IMG/VR virus record: IMGVR_UViG_3300022861_000082
Span: 1-42,938 of that record
DNA from: a virus
Strand: one strand, 5' to 3'
DNA length: 42,938 nucleotides
In this document: in pieces, positions 1 through 8,023 of the stretch
How positions within the stretch are numbered: the first letter of the stretch is position 1
Layout: each line of letters starts with the position of its first letter
Program-made: the position numbers and the translations under genes
The notes under the pieces: model-generated
What the model saw: the letters and a program-made list of their open reading frames with translations, nothing else
The model's database searches: none
What the model was told of the DNA's origin: nothing

Positions 1-780
1 AGCAGTTCCTGAACCTGCACCGCCGCCGCCCGCACCGATCATACGAATGCGCAGTGCACGCGCCCCGGCTGGCGTGTTGTAGGTGCCGCCGAACGCTTGG
101 TATGCAATGAACGTAGGAGATATTGGCAGTGAGCTCGTAGCAGCAAGTCCCGCCGTAGCCGTCTTCACAAATGCAGTCGTTGCGATGCTCGTGTCATTAT
201 CGGCGGCTGCGGGAGTTGGAGCCGTTGGGTTCCCAGTCAGTGCCGGTGACGCGAGTGGAGCGTAGCCCGAAAGATTGGGCGCGGCATTCGCCACAGCGGT
301 TTGCACAAACGCCGTGGTGGCGAGGCTTGTATCGTTGTCTCCCACTCCGGGAGTCGGGGCAGTCGGATTCCCGGTGAACACAGGCGAAGCCAGCGGAGCG
401 TACCCCGCCAAACTCGGAGCGGCTGGAATGTCGGACATCTTCAACCCCCATCGTGCCCACCAGAGCGGTGAAGTGCTTGGCGCGTTCCCAGTGTTACCGG
501 ACTGGAGACTGACGTACGTGTTGCCGTCGTCACCGATCAGCCGAGCATTGAGCCCGTAGGTTTCCCCGGCGTCATAGTCCACAAGGCCGCGCTGCATGAG
601 ATAGCGGATCGCGTTCGCACACCAGTTGAACAGCCAGTTGAATGTCTGACGAGCTGGAGGCGTAGCGGAGAGCGGGAATCCGGTCTGGATTGTCGCCGTC
701 GCCGGTTGCACCATGTCAGCCGCGGTTGTATTCGTCTCTCCCCACGCGGGAAGTACAGAAGGTTTTGCGTAAGTGGTCAT
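1..780 (-). CDS. Tail fibre / tail collar protein, N-terminal 260 residues (runs off the window)
   Basis: The frame opens with ATG at 780 and stays open to base 1 with no stop, so the C-terminus lies outside the window. Residues 40-112 (motif RQTFNWLFNWCANAIRYL, later GNTYVSLQSGN and SPLWWARW) look like the N-terminal particle-binding part of many phage tail-fibre proteins. Residues 124-213 hold two tandem copies of a unit with GYAPLASP and TGNPTAPTP motifs, as in fibre shafts. A glycine-rich stretch (GAGGGGAGSG) follows near residue 250, common in fibre tip domains. The ATG overlaps the stop of the upstream DUF2612 gene (ATGA), so translation is coupled. The protein probably forms the receptor-binding fibre. 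Family assignment is firm; receptor specificity is unknown. Confidence 0.85.
   Translation of the reverse strand, partial: MTTYAKPSVLPAWGETNTTAADMVQPATATIQTGFPLSATPPARQTFNWLFNWCANAIRYLMQRGLVDYDAGETYGLNARLIGDDGNTYVSLQSGNTGNAPSTSPLWWARWGLKMSDIPAAPSLAGYAPLASPVFTGNPTAPTPGVGDNDTSLATTAFVQTAVANAAPNLSGYAPLASPALTGNPTAPTPAAADNDTSIATTAFVKTATAGLAATSSLPISPTFIAYQAFGGTYNTPAGARALRIRMIGAGGGGAGSGTA
157..411 (-). repeat. Two tandem 138-bp repeats inside the tail-fibre gene
   Basis: The 46-residue unit starting at residue 124 (bases 411-274) is repeated from residue 170 (base 273 downward to about 157). Shared motifs are GYAPLASP, TGNPTAPTP, DNDTS and ATTAFV. The units are tandem, in frame and similar at the DNA level, so unequal recombination could change copy number without breaking the frame. 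Confidence 0.8.
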
Positions 781-1628
781 GCTGCGATTGCCTCCACAAG
801 TTCACCACGCGCCACCAGCCTGTTATCAGCCGATGATGGCGGTTGAATGAGTTCTGCAAACACACCAGCTCCGAAGGTTAGCGCCCCGGGCTGGTCAGAG
901 AATCCGAAGTAGTTCAGCGAGTCGTACGTTGTGATCGATCCGATCAGCACGGTAGCAGGACGAGGCAGCAAATCAAGCTGCGCAAGAATCGCCTGTTCGA
1001 TCACCGTGAGTTGTCGCCCGATGGCAAGGCCAATGACCATGCCGCCGTAGTCGTCCACATTGGCCGCGCTCAGACTGAACAGAAAGGCCAAGGCTCCGAG
1101 GATGTCCTCACAGGTTGAGTGCGAGGCATTCTTCATGATCTTGGCGCGTAGCAGGAGCCTGTATTCAATGTCTCCGAGGGTCGATGTCCCGGTGTAGGTC
1201 TCGCCCAACTCATAGAACCGTGATCCGATGCCGAGTTGACCGAGTTCACCGAAGACTGTTTCGTAGCTGTACCCCGCGAAGCCAAAGAACGTGAGCTGCA
1301 CTGAGTCTGGAATCTCGCGAGTGACACCGACGATCTGCCCAATCACGTCCAGGTTGACGCCTTCCATGCTGTCGATGTCTGGCAGCGAGTAGAGCGATTG
1401 CAGGGTTGCTTCCACGTCGTTCGCCATGGATAGCATCGCACTCAGGTACGCCAGAAACTTTGGCGACTCGGAGTATTGCGTGATCACTCGACTTAATCCC
1501 AGAGCGAGGTGATCGATCGGTAGAGCCGGATTGTCACTCGGCACCGGAAGTGCTTGGTATCCTCCGTATCCGCCTAGTCCGTACCCGCCCATGCCATAGC
1601 CGATAACCGGCTGCAGCGTTGTCGTCAT
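777..1628 (-). CDS. DUF2612-family baseplate/tail protein
   Basis: A protein of 283 residues directly between the baseplate genes and the tail fibre. The N-terminus is Gly/Tyr-rich (YGMGGYGLGGYGGYQ). The body matches the DUF2612 pattern: helical start, then DSMEGVNLDVIGQIVGV (typical of proteins sitting where P2 gpI sits), then YRLLLRAKIMKN and a C-terminal region with aromatic repeats. The family is found next to baseplate J in many myophages and is thought to link baseplate to tail fibres. ATG at 1628 overlaps the end of the small zinc protein gene, and its own stop overlaps the tail-fibre ATG. The family call is from the sequence; the structural role is inferred from position. Confidence 0.8.
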   Translation of the reverse strand: MTTTLQPVIGYGMGGYGLGGYGGYQALPVPSDNPALPIDHLALGLSRVITQYSESPKFLAYLSAMLSMANDVEATLQSLYSLPDIDSMEGVNLDVIGQIVGVTREIPDSVQLTFFGFAGYSYETVFGELGQLGIGSRFYELGETYTGTSTLGDIEYRLLLRAKIMKNASHSTCEDILGALAFLFSLSAANVDDYGGMVIGLAIGRQLTVIEQAILAQLDLLPRPATVLIGSITTYDSLNYFGFSDQPGALTFGAGVFAELIQPPSSADNRLVARGELVEAIAA

Positions 1629-1978
1629 GATGCGGCCTTTCCGTGACTGCGCAGATAGGCAACCGCCTCAGCGACGTAGCAGCCGAACCCGCGCTCCACT
1701 GGCTCAAACAGCATCTTGGCAAGGGTCTCTGGCAGCGCAACCCAGCAACCGAGGCAGAAGGCACGCTTCCGGCTCTTGTAGCCGCCGCATGCGCAGCGCT
1801 GAGAGTGAATGCGATGGAACGCTGAATCTCCGGAGAGATGCATTCGCTCAACGCACTCAGGGTGATTGCAGATGGTCTGACGTGGATCCATCCATGTGCA
1901 GTGCTTGTCAGAGCGCCCGCAGAATCGGCACGTTCCCGAGGCTGCCTGAAACGTAGCTGCAATCTCTTGTATGGTCAT
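1625..1978 (-). CDS. Small cysteine-rich (zinc-binding) protein of unknown function
   Basis: A protein of 117 residues with several Cys/His pairs: CRFCGRSDKHC near residues 17-27, ICNHPEC near 36-42, CACGG near 63-67 and CLGCW near 75-79. These suggest a small protein binding one or two zinc ions. It lies between the secreted Ig-like gene and the DUF2612 gene, overlaps the latter by four bases, and starts four bases after the Ig-like gene stops, so it is part of the tail operon transcript. I do not recognise a family. It may be cargo carried with the Ig-like gene rather than a virion part. Confidence 0.65.
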   Translation of the reverse strand: MTIQEIAATFQAASGTCRFCGRSDKHCTWMDPRQTICNHPECVERMHLSGDSAFHRIHSQRCACGGYKSRKRAFCLGCWVALPETLAKMLFEPVERGFGCYVAEAVAYLRSHGKAAS

Positions 1979-1982
1979 ACGG

Positions 1983-2858
1983 CTAACTCCCTGTTGTGAC
2001 TGTCACTGTGGCGCTTGCCGTTGACGAGCTGGAGGCGTTGCTCGTAGCTGTGATCGTGTGCGCCCCAACCGTCGACGGTGCGGTGTACAGTCCGGATGTG
2101 CTGATGGTTCCGACTGTGGTGTTTCCACCCGCGATGCTGTCAACGCTCCAATTCACGGTTGGATCGGTGGCTATCAAGGTAGAGCCGGAGAACTGCACGG
2201 TCCCTGCCGTCGCAACGCTTGCCGTGAGAGGGCTGATCGATGTCGAAAGCTGATCTACCTTCAGTTCCACCCTCACGCCCGTGGCGTACTGTGTGCAACC
2301 CGTTGGGGAGGTGAACACAGGGTGGAGCAAGGCCGCACCGCTGGCTGCGATGACACTCAAAGGCTTGCTGATTCCAGTCATGTAGGAGTATGGAGTCGAG
2401 CCAGAACCGTAGTTATCCGCCAAGGTCAGCGTCGTGATGTTGTGGCCCAAGTCATCGATGACGGAGATGCTTCCACCCGAGGTGCAGTTCAGCCAAGGCG
2501 TCTCGGATTTCACCGTTACGGTTTCGAGCTCAGACCCCGGCCCGATCATCGTGTAGGCGACTGGCCATGCCGACAACCTGCCAGTGTCGGTGAACTTACC
2601 GATGTTGAGGCCCGCCGAATCTGCGGTCACCGCCACATCGGCAAGAGCCTTATTCCAGAAGCTCGCAGGCATGGATGTGGTACCGCCAAGCAGCGAGTCA
2701 ATCAGCTTGAAATTGCCGTTGACCGGAGTGTTCCAAAGAAGCTGCCCGAGGGCTGGAAGCTGAAACCCAAGGTTCGGAGTGCTGGTCTGGATTGTCTGAC
2801 CGAGGCACAGGGCTGCGAGAGCGCACACTAGTGCGCCCACATGAAGAAACCTTTTCAT
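1983..2858 (-). CDS. Secreted protein with signal peptide and C-terminal Ig-like (BIG2-type) domain
   Basis: A protein of 291 residues. Residues 1-20 form a classical Sec signal peptide: MKR, a hydrophobic core (VGALVCALAALCLG), then a likely cleavage before QT. There is no proper lipobox. Residues 26-60 contain PNLGFQLPALGQLLWNTPVN and GNFKLIDSLLGG, which I associate with exported Acidobacteriota proteins. Residues 200-291 read as a bacterial Ig-like group 2 fold (VELKVDQLSTSISPLTASV, then NWSVD, GTISTSGLYTAP, THTITATS-like strands). ATG at 2858 has a strong AGGAG site. It sits inside the baseplate operon between baseplate J and DUF2612. Phage structural proteins are not normally exported, so this may act on the cell envelope (receptor masking, exclusion) or be host-derived cargo. 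Function is unknown. Confidence 0.75.
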   Translation of the reverse strand: MKRFLHVGALVCALAALCLGQTIQTSTPNLGFQLPALGQLLWNTPVNGNFKLIDSLLGGTTSMPASFWNKALADVAVTADSAGLNIGKFTDTGRLSAWPVAYTMIGPGSELETVTVKSETPWLNCTSGGSISVIDDLGHNITTLTLADNYGSGSTPYSYMTGISKPLSVIAASGAALLHPVFTSPTGCTQYATGVRVELKVDQLSTSISPLTASVATAGTVQFSGSTLIATDPTVNWSVDSIAGGNTTVGTISTSGLYTAPSTVGAHTITATSNASSSSTASATVTVTTGS

Positions 2859-2875
2859 GGAAGTCTCCTAACTGG

Positions 2876-4030
2876 CTAGCTGATGTTGACGGTGATGCGT
2901 GATGGATCGAAGGAAGCGGTGGCGTTGAATGGAACGGGCACGTTGGCCGAACTGTTCGGAGCGGGCGCGGTGCCGATGTACACGCTGGTAATCGAGACAC
3001 CTGAAACCGTGTTGATCGGAGTGTAGAGGGCCGACTGAATAACCTCGTCTCCGATTTCCAGATTTGCATCGGCCCACGCCATTACAGCAGCCTGAATCTG
3101 CGCAACTCCGGATGCCGGGAACCCGCTGAGCTTGTTCCCGTTGATGACAACGTAAATATTGATCGGCGTCGGGCGGTCGAACTTCATGACGTGTGGATTG
3201 CCCATCGAATCGTTCACCGTGACAGACACGGCCCCGACCTGAGTAGAGCCAGCGCTTCGCCTGGTCCAAAGCGTGTTGGCGATGTCCGCATCCGCGCCTC
3301 CCGAAACTACGAGGTTCATTGAATGCGGAGGAAGCCCGTTGGCGTCAACCGCCTCTGAAGCGTTCTCGTAGAGGACCGCTTGCGTGACACCAGTCACATT
3401 CAGAATTGCGCCGTACACCGCGTCGATGATGCCTTGCGCCGGTGTGGATGTGCTCTGCGCACGTCGGATGCGCAACTCTTCATCAGTCTCGGCCGATGTT
3501 CCAACCGTAACCGCGCTCGCGTTAGTGACCGACAGCCAGCCATAGAGCGGAGTAGAGATCACGGTCAACGTCCCCGAGGCGGCAACCACTGGGCCAAGCA
3601 CGCTGCATTGCGCCATCACAATAGCCGTTCCGGTTTCATCGATGGTGACAGCATCCAAAGTTTCCCACGTGCTGGAACCGTCGACAGATGTAACCAGCGA
3701 ACCGACCGGGATCACTGTGCCATTGGTGCCACTGCAAGTGAGGTAGGCAAGGCTATAGGTTCCGACCTTGCGCGTGATGCCATTGAGAGTGACGAGCCGT
3801 GACAAAGCGGCCCCAGTTGCGCTGCTCGGGTCGAAGCTCTGGTAGATCGTTTCGGCCAACAGGTCCAGATTGGCTATCGATTCTGCAAAGGTCCCGAGCG
3901 TCTGACCGTCAATGGAGTTCGGGTCGATATTGATGTCAGGCCCGAAGATTGCTTGCATGGCCGTGTTCAGGGCCGTGATGCGATCAGCCAAGCGCATGAG
4001 GATGAATCCTGTAGAAGCAACGCTACTCAT
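2876..4030 (-). CDS. Baseplate J-like protein
   Basis: A protein of 384 residues with the hallmarks of the baseplate J / T4 gp6 family: an N-terminal helical part (LADRITALNTAMQAIFG), a middle domain with PVGSLVTSVDGSSTWET, the signature TDEELRIRRAQSTSTPAQG near residue 185, and a C-terminal domain with VVINGNKLSGF. It forms the wedge ring joining the hub to the tail fibres. It overlaps the upstream gp25-like gene by eight bases and is followed after 17 bases by the Ig-like gene. The family call is strong. Confidence 0.92.
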   Translation of the reverse strand: MSSVASTGFILMRLADRITALNTAMQAIFGPDINIDPNSIDGQTLGTFAESIANLDLLAETIYQSFDPSSATGAALSRLVTLNGITRKVGTYSLAYLTCSGTNGTVIPVGSLVTSVDGSSTWETLDAVTIDETGTAIVMAQCSVLGPVVAASGTLTVISTPLYGWLSVTNASAVTVGTSAETDEELRIRRAQSTSTPAQGIIDAVYGAILNVTGVTQAVLYENASEAVDANGLPPHSMNLVVSGGADADIANTLWTRRSAGSTQVGAVSVTVNDSMGNPHVMKFDRPTPINIYVVINGNKLSGFPASGVAQIQAAVMAWADANLEIGDEVIQSALYTPINTVSGVSITSVYIGTAPAPNSSANVPVPFNATASFDPSRITVNIS

Positions 4031-4403
4031 AGACCACCTCGATATTTACGGTGTTTCCCCAAATGTCAGCGAGCGTGATCGCTACTGAGAAGGCGCGTGT
4101 GGCGCGGTTGAAATTCGATGAATAAGAGGTGATCACGTCCACGCCATCGGTATCCAGCACTTCAGCCTGGATCACAGCGTCTGCGAAGGCGGTGTCTGCT
4201 GGCTTGTCTGTAATCGCCTTCGTCACATAATCGTTGTCGAGGTATGGAACGCCCGCGCCCGTGTCTAGGAACCACTCTCCCTGAATCGTCTGGAGGCGTG
4301 TTCGCACGTTCTGTGCGGTGGCTTCAGCGTTGACCGCAAAGTTAGCGAGTCCAGCGCCAAAGGTCATGTCGTGATTCAGGTCCAACCGTCGCGTCAGTTG
4401 CAT
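4023..4403 (-). CDS. Baseplate wedge protein, gp25/GPW-like
   Basis: A protein of 126 residues. The order of motifs (MTFGAGLANFAVNAEATAQN, VRTRLQTIQGEWFLDTGAG, VPYLDNDYV) matches gp25/W-type baseplate wedge proteins, in which a conserved EW-F dipeptide region precedes GVPY. It lies directly before baseplate J, the usual order. ATG at 4403 overlaps the previous stop as TGATG. It probably nucleates sheath polymerisation from the baseplate, by analogy with T4 gp25. Confidence 0.78.
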   Translation of the reverse strand: MQLTRRLDLNHDMTFGAGLANFAVNAEATAQNVRTRLQTIQGEWFLDTGAGVPYLDNDYVTKAITDKPADTAFADAVIQAEVLDTDGVDVITSYSSNFNRATRAFSVAITLADIWGNTVNIEVVYE

Positions 4404-4885
4404 CAGTTCGCTCCTAGAGCTGCTATGCGCGCCTCTACCGCAGAGGTTATGTTTGCAATTCCAGAGGTCACGGCGGCTGTCTCTGAAGCGATAAGCCCCG
4501 CTATAGTGGCAAGCTTGGCAGCCAGTTCGGCTGCGTCCGCCAGGTACTTAGTCTGCGGGCCTAGATACGTGTTAATGACCGCCTGCGCCCACGTAATTAG
4601 CGAAGGAAGGTTGGTAGGCGCAACCATAAGGGGAGCCAGGAGCGCGAGGTTCGCCGCAATCGCTGACTGCATCGCAGAAACATCGTTTGTGGCCTTCTCT
4701 GAAATCCCGGCTAACTGCGGGAAGATGTCGTTCAGTTCGTCCAAGATTTGGGTGACAACAAAGTTAACAGCGTTGGCGGTGGTTGCTGCATTGATCTCTA
4801 CCAGCGCAGTCGTGACCACCTGATTTGTGTAGGTGGAGACTGTGTTTAACTCTCGAATCGTGGTATCCAAATAGGCTGTGTTCAT
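4403..4885 (-). CDS. Hypothetical helical protein in the baseplate operon
   Basis: A protein of 160 residues rich in Ala, Thr, Asn and Leu with long predicted helices (INAATTANAVNFVVTQILDE; LAAKLATIAGLIASE). It has no cysteine clusters, no signal peptide and no motif I recognise. It lies between the Gp138-type spike and the gp25-like gene and overlaps the latter's start, so it is translated with them. It could be a baseplate component or a small chaperone for the spike. Position is the only evidence for its role. Confidence 0.7.
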   Translation of the reverse strand: MNTAYLDTTIRELNTVSTYTNQVVTTALVEINAATTANAVNFVVTQILDELNDIFPQLAGISEKATNDVSAMQSAIAANLALLAPLMVAPTNLPSLITWAQAVINTYLGPQTKYLADAAELAAKLATIAGLIASETAAVTSGIANITSAVEARIAALGAN

Positions 4886-4892
4886 AGGTTAG

Positions 4893-5573
4893 TCACTCGA
4901 TATTGATTACGATTCCGTCCTGTACGGTTATGACTTGTCCTGTGGGACTAGTGAAAGTTCCACTCGCGCCAGAGCTCACGTGCAAATTGTCTTCACAGGT
5001 GACGTCACCTGTGATGTTCACTCCCCCGGTGCCGCCGTTGAGGTTGATTGTTAGACCGATGACGGTCACGATTCCGGCATCCACTCGCACCAGCGTCGCC
5101 CCGTCACGCGTGCGCAGCTCGCAAGCTGTAGCATTGAAGTTCGGGATCACGTTCGGTTGACTGTTCAAACCGACATCAGCGATCGCATCGCTCAAGTCGT
5201 GCATCCGATACTCAGACGGAAGCTGAACCGCGCCGTTCTGGTACCAGAAGTCGATGGCACGCTCCGAGAATTTCAGTTCGCATTCATCACCAGCCTTCAC
5301 TGGGAACGTCAGGAAGAACCCGCCGCCACCGGGAAACTTCACAGGGACATCCGTGCAGATCGGAAGGTTCACCGGGCCCTGTTCGATGAAGATCCTCTTG
5401 ATTGCCGGTTGCACCGTCGCCGTCTGTTTCGCCGCGTTGAAGCTGACGATTACGCCGGGAATGCTGGTATGCAGGTCCCTGAGGCGCGATTCGATGTACT
5501 CGATAACCGCGTCATCCATGCTTCCAGAGAGCTGCGCATCGCTCTGCAACGCGTCTGCCTTTGTGTAATCCAT
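4893..5573 (-). CDS. Baseplate spike / membrane-puncturing protein (Gp138 N-terminal domain)
   Basis: A protein of 226 residues. Residues 20-115 match the Gp138-type OB domain of short tail spikes: IPGVIVSFNAAKQTATVQPAI, then KFPGGGGFFLTFPVKAGDEC and SERAIDFWYQNG. Residues 165-226 are repetitive beta strands (ITGDVTCEDNLHVSSG, VITVQDGIVINIE), as expected for a trimeric beta-helix tip. It would be the central spike that pierces the outer membrane after sheath contraction. ATG at 5573 follows the hub gene by eight bases. No separate lysozyme domain is visible. Confidence 0.85.
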   Translation of the reverse strand: MDYTKADALQSDAQLSGSMDDAVIEYIESRLRDLHTSIPGVIVSFNAAKQTATVQPAIKRIFIEQGPVNLPICTDVPVKFPGGGGFFLTFPVKAGDECELKFSERAIDFWYQNGAVQLPSEYRMHDLSDAIADVGLNSQPNVIPNFNATACELRTRDGATLVRVDAGIVTVIGLTINLNGGTGGVNITGDVTCEDNLHVSSGASGTFTSPTGQVITVQDGIVINIE

Positions 5574-5581
5574 GAGCTCTC

Positions 5582-6544
5582 CTAGTTGTCGTACAAGTCG
5601 GTTGAGTCAACGCCAATTGGCTGAGGGCTGGCTGGGATAGGCTGACCCAATCCAACGCAGTAGCTTTCTGTCTCCCACTGGTTACTTCGGTTATCGCCGC
5701 GATGGTCGATTCGGATGACCTTGTAAAGTCCGTCAGAATTGAGCGCAACGACCTGCTGAGTCTGGTTCGTTGGAGGCTTTTTTGTGCGCTTGAGCACTTG
5801 CCGCGTCCGCCGCCGCTTGATCATGATGTCGTTATTGTTGAGTTGCAGAACCCCGTTGACCTTGATCTGAGGGTTCAGGAGGCACTTCACCCGGATGCCA
5901 CGGTCGTTAATCTCAGGGGCGTTCAACATGCCGGTTGCCGCGTTGACCACAATCGCCTGAGTAGGAAGCACCCCATCGACCGGGACGATATGCAACTCAC
6001 CATCCTGAATCGACCACTTGGCATCGTTATCACGTGCCAGCTTTGAGAGGGTGTCACGAGTCATACCGCTGATCACCTTGCCACGAATACGCGGCGCGCT
6101 GGTGACTCCGATATGCCCTTTAATCGTGGAAGAGAAGCTCGCCAGAGCCTTGTTCACCAAATCTGAATCCGTTGTGCCAGCCGCCAGCGTGAGGTTCATG
6201 GTGGCCTTCCGGTAGTCCTTGTCACCGTCCGCAGCTTCGATCTGCGTGATCAGGTCTGCCTTGTCCCGGTAGTGGAAGGCGTGCTTGATGTTCCCCTGGA
6301 AGATGAGCAAGCTAGATCCGGGATACCCTGCCTTAATCATGATGTCCGTGTACTGAGTGCGCACCTTCGCCTCGTTGTCAGGGCTGAGGTTGTAAATCTT
6401 CACCTGAGCGATGTTCGGCGTGGAATCAACCGTCTTTGTGACCTCGAAGCTGATGCGCAATTTGTCGATGCTTAGGCCAGTCCCACCGCTCCCAACGACC
6501 ACCTGTACAGTCCGAAGCCACTGAAGATTGCTATCCATGTCCAC
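5582..6544 (-). CDS. Baseplate hub protein (gp27/gpD-like)
   Basis: A protein of 320 residues. The N-terminal half has alternating beta strands typical of hub proteins (LSIDKLRISFEVTKTVDSTP, AQVKIYNLSPDN, DIMIKAGYPGSS, IFQGNIKHAFHYRDKADLIT). The middle repeats the tail-tube-like fold with DTLSKLARDNDAKWSIQDG and ELHIVPVDGV, as in late-control gpD and T4 gp27 proteins. The C-terminus is basic (IKRRRTRQVLKRTKK). GGAG lies upstream of ATG at 6544. It joins tail tube, spike and baseplate. It is separated from its partner plug and Dit-like genes by an inserted plus-strand pair (6632-7137). Confidence 0.8.
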   Translation of the reverse strand: MDMDSNLQWLRTVQVVVGSGGTGLSIDKLRISFEVTKTVDSTPNIAQVKIYNLSPDNEAKVRTQYTDIMIKAGYPGSSLLIFQGNIKHAFHYRDKADLITQIEAADGDKDYRKATMNLTLAAGTTDSDLVNKALASFSSTIKGHIGVTSAPRIRGKVISGMTRDTLSKLARDNDAKWSIQDGELHIVPVDGVLPTQAIVVNAATGMLNAPEINDRGIRVKCLLNPQIKVNGVLQLNNNDIMIKRRRTRQVLKRTKKPPTNQTQQVVALNSDGLYKVIRIDHRGDNRSNQWETESYCVGLGQPIPASPQPIGVDSTDLYDN

Positions 6545-6631
6545 TCCAAAAAGGGAAAGGCGTCCCGAAAGGACACCGGATGTGCGTGATTCAAGTAATG
6601 AAATCCCGTAAACGGTGAAGCAGAATTTACG

Positions 6632-6916
6632 ATGGCCAGCATGGTTAAACGTGCACTGCTGGCTTTATTGCTACTACTTGTTCCATTTGTCAATGCTTCC
6701 ACGCAACCGCGCAGCCATGCGGCGAAGCTCGCCTTTCAGCGTGAGCATCCATGTCCCGCGAACGGTGCGCGGCGTGGGCGGTGCCCGGGCTATCAGATCG
6801 ACCACAAGATACCGCTGCACTGCGATGGCCCGGACTCGCCGGATAACATGCAGTGGCTGACCATCGCAGACCATGCGGCGAAGACCAAACGCGAGCACAA
6901 CTGCACTCTGAAGTGA
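6632..6916 (+). CDS. Exported HNH endonuclease-like protein, antisense to the tail operon
   Basis: A protein of 94 residues. Residues 1-23 form a signal peptide (MVKRALLALLLLLVPFVNA from the second Met, cleavage after NA). The mature part has HPCPANGARRGRCPGYQIDH, then KIPLHCDGPDSPDNMQWLT and HAAKTKREHNC. The DH, the central N and the terminal H are the HNH metal and catalytic residues, flanked by Cys pairs. Signal-peptide HNH proteins of this size occur in many prophages. The start may be the ATG at 6632 or 6641; neither has a good ribosome site. It runs opposite to all neighbouring tail genes. Role is unknown: possibly degradation of DNA in the periplasm, for example of competing phage. Confidence 0.78.
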   Translation: MASMVKRALLALLLLLVPFVNASTQPRSHAAKLAFQREHPCPANGARRGRCPGYQIDHKIPLHCDGPDSPDNMQWLTIADHAAKTKREHNCTLK

Positions 6917-6957
6917 TCTGATTGACCAACCCTGCCCGGGTGGGGGAAACTATCCAA

Positions 6958-7137
6958 ATGCATATCGAGCTAGATTTCGACTCCGCAGCGTTCGACGTTA
7001 AGTGCAAGAAATGCAAAAACGTCTACGTGGAGGATGAAGTGATCATCGACGACTCAGGAAAGCTCCTATGCCCTCAGTGCAACGAACCAACCGAGTGGAA
7101 GCCTACCTTCGAAATCAAGCGCCCGAAGATTCAGTAG
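6958..7137 (+). CDS. Small zinc-ribbon protein
   Basis: A protein of 59 residues starting at ATG 6958, preceded by GGGGGA at 6942-6947; a TTG at 6922 would add 12 residues but lacks a ribosome site. It contains VKCKKCKNVY and LLCPQCNEP, a two-knuckle zinc ribbon, followed by WKPTFEIKRPKIQ. It lies 41 bases after the HNH gene on the same strand, and its stop directly abuts the stop of the convergent plug gene at 7138. Probably cotranscribed with the HNH gene. Function unknown. Confidence 0.65.
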   Translation: MHIELDFDSAAFDVKCKKCKNVYVEDEVIIDDSGKLLCPQCNEPTEWKPTFEIKRPKIQ

Positions 7138-7455
7138 CTACGGCAACTCATCAGGACTGAGCCAGTAGACGTTCACCGAACTGCCGAGACTGTCCACAGT
7201 TGCCGGGGTGTGCGTGCCTGTTTCGTCAATGACGATCAGCTCGCCGATTCCCAGTGAGTACGGAAGCAAGAGATCAGCCCCGAGCACAAGTGCCAGGCCG
7301 GACGCTATCGGTGTCTGCGATGAAGGGTCGCTGATGTCCAGAACCCACAGGCTTGAGCGGTCATTCCAGCGCACATCGAACTGATACTTTGCACTGCCCA
7401 ACTGCGTGATGAAGGTCTGAACCGGATCGCTCGACAGCGGAAGTTGAATGATCAT
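7138..7455 (-). CDS. Baseplate plug protein
   Basis: A protein of 105 residues matching the small phage baseplate plug family: MIIQLPLSSDPVQTFITQL, YQFDVRWNDRSSLWVLDI, PIASGLALVLGADLLLPY, GELIVIDETGTHTPATVDS and a C-terminal VYWLSPDELP. Such proteins close the tail tube at the hub in minimal myophage baseplates. It begins one base after the Dit-like gene ends, so the two are coupled. Confidence 0.82.
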   Translation of the reverse strand: MIIQLPLSSDPVQTFITQLGSAKYQFDVRWNDRSSLWVLDISDPSSQTPIASGLALVLGADLLLPYSLGIGELIVIDETGTHTPATVDSLGSSVNVYWLSPDELP

Positions 7456-7456
7456 G

Positions 7457-8023
7457 CTATCCCCACATAGAAGCCAATAGGCTCTTCTTTACCGTCGATT
7501 GCTTGGTTGTGTCCGTCACTTGTGTTCCCTGCACTTCGCCGCGTTGCTTTTTCGCCCCGCCTTGCCGTGTAGTGGATCCGGTTGCACGAGGCGGATAGGT
7601 GACCACCTGAGTGGAGACCATGATCACCTCGCGAAGCTCAGCTTCGAAGATGAACGCGCCCGCCGTGTCCTTGTCCTGCTCACAGGTGATGTTGGTGCAA
7701 ACCATGTTGCTGTATAGCTTCAACCCGGTCTGCACGTCGAACGGCTCGAACGAAGACTGGAGGATGCCCAGCAGTGCGAACGCTATTTGCGCACGGCTGG
7801 TGCCGCCCTCAAACGGATCGTTCTTCCGTGGAGTCATCTGCACGTCCGAGACACCAGCGGAGATCGTTACCCGCAGTGGCTTCATGAACATGTGATCAGC
7901 GATTGATACGCCAGTTTCCACAGGGTTTTCCGTTACCTCAGCGGGCGACTCGTGATGCTCCTTAAAGGTCGCATCGAATACCAAGCCGCCCACTGAGCGG
8001 ATGATTGCTACAGGCTGACTCAT
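7457..8023 (-). CDS. Dit-like distal tail/baseplate protein
   Basis: A protein of 188 residues. The N-terminal part (VGGLVFDATFKEHHESPAEV, TENPVETGVSIADHMFMKP, VTISAGVSD) is the Dit-like N-terminal domain pattern seen in myophage baseplate hubs. The middle (FALLGILQSSFEPFDVQTGL, YSNMVCTNI) completes a beta-barrel, and the C-terminus is basic and low complexity. Its ATG overlaps the stop of the tape-measure gene (ATGA). It connects the tail tube to the hub. Confidence 0.8.
   Translation of the reverse strand: MSQPVAIIRSVGGLVFDATFKEHHESPAEVTENPVETGVSIADHMFMKPLRVTISAGVSDVQMTPRKNDPFEGGTSRAQIAFALLGILQSSFEPFDVQTGLKLYSNMVCTNITCEQDKDTAGAFIFEAELREVIMVSTQVVTYPPRATGSTTRQGGAKKQRGEVQGTQVTDTTKQSTVKKSLLASMWG

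Noticed and set aside
2058-2831. Long plus-strand open frame opposite the Ig-like gene
   Set aside because: It mirrors the minus-strand gene, has no ribosome site or recognisable motif, and the minus gene has a signal peptide and AGGAG site.
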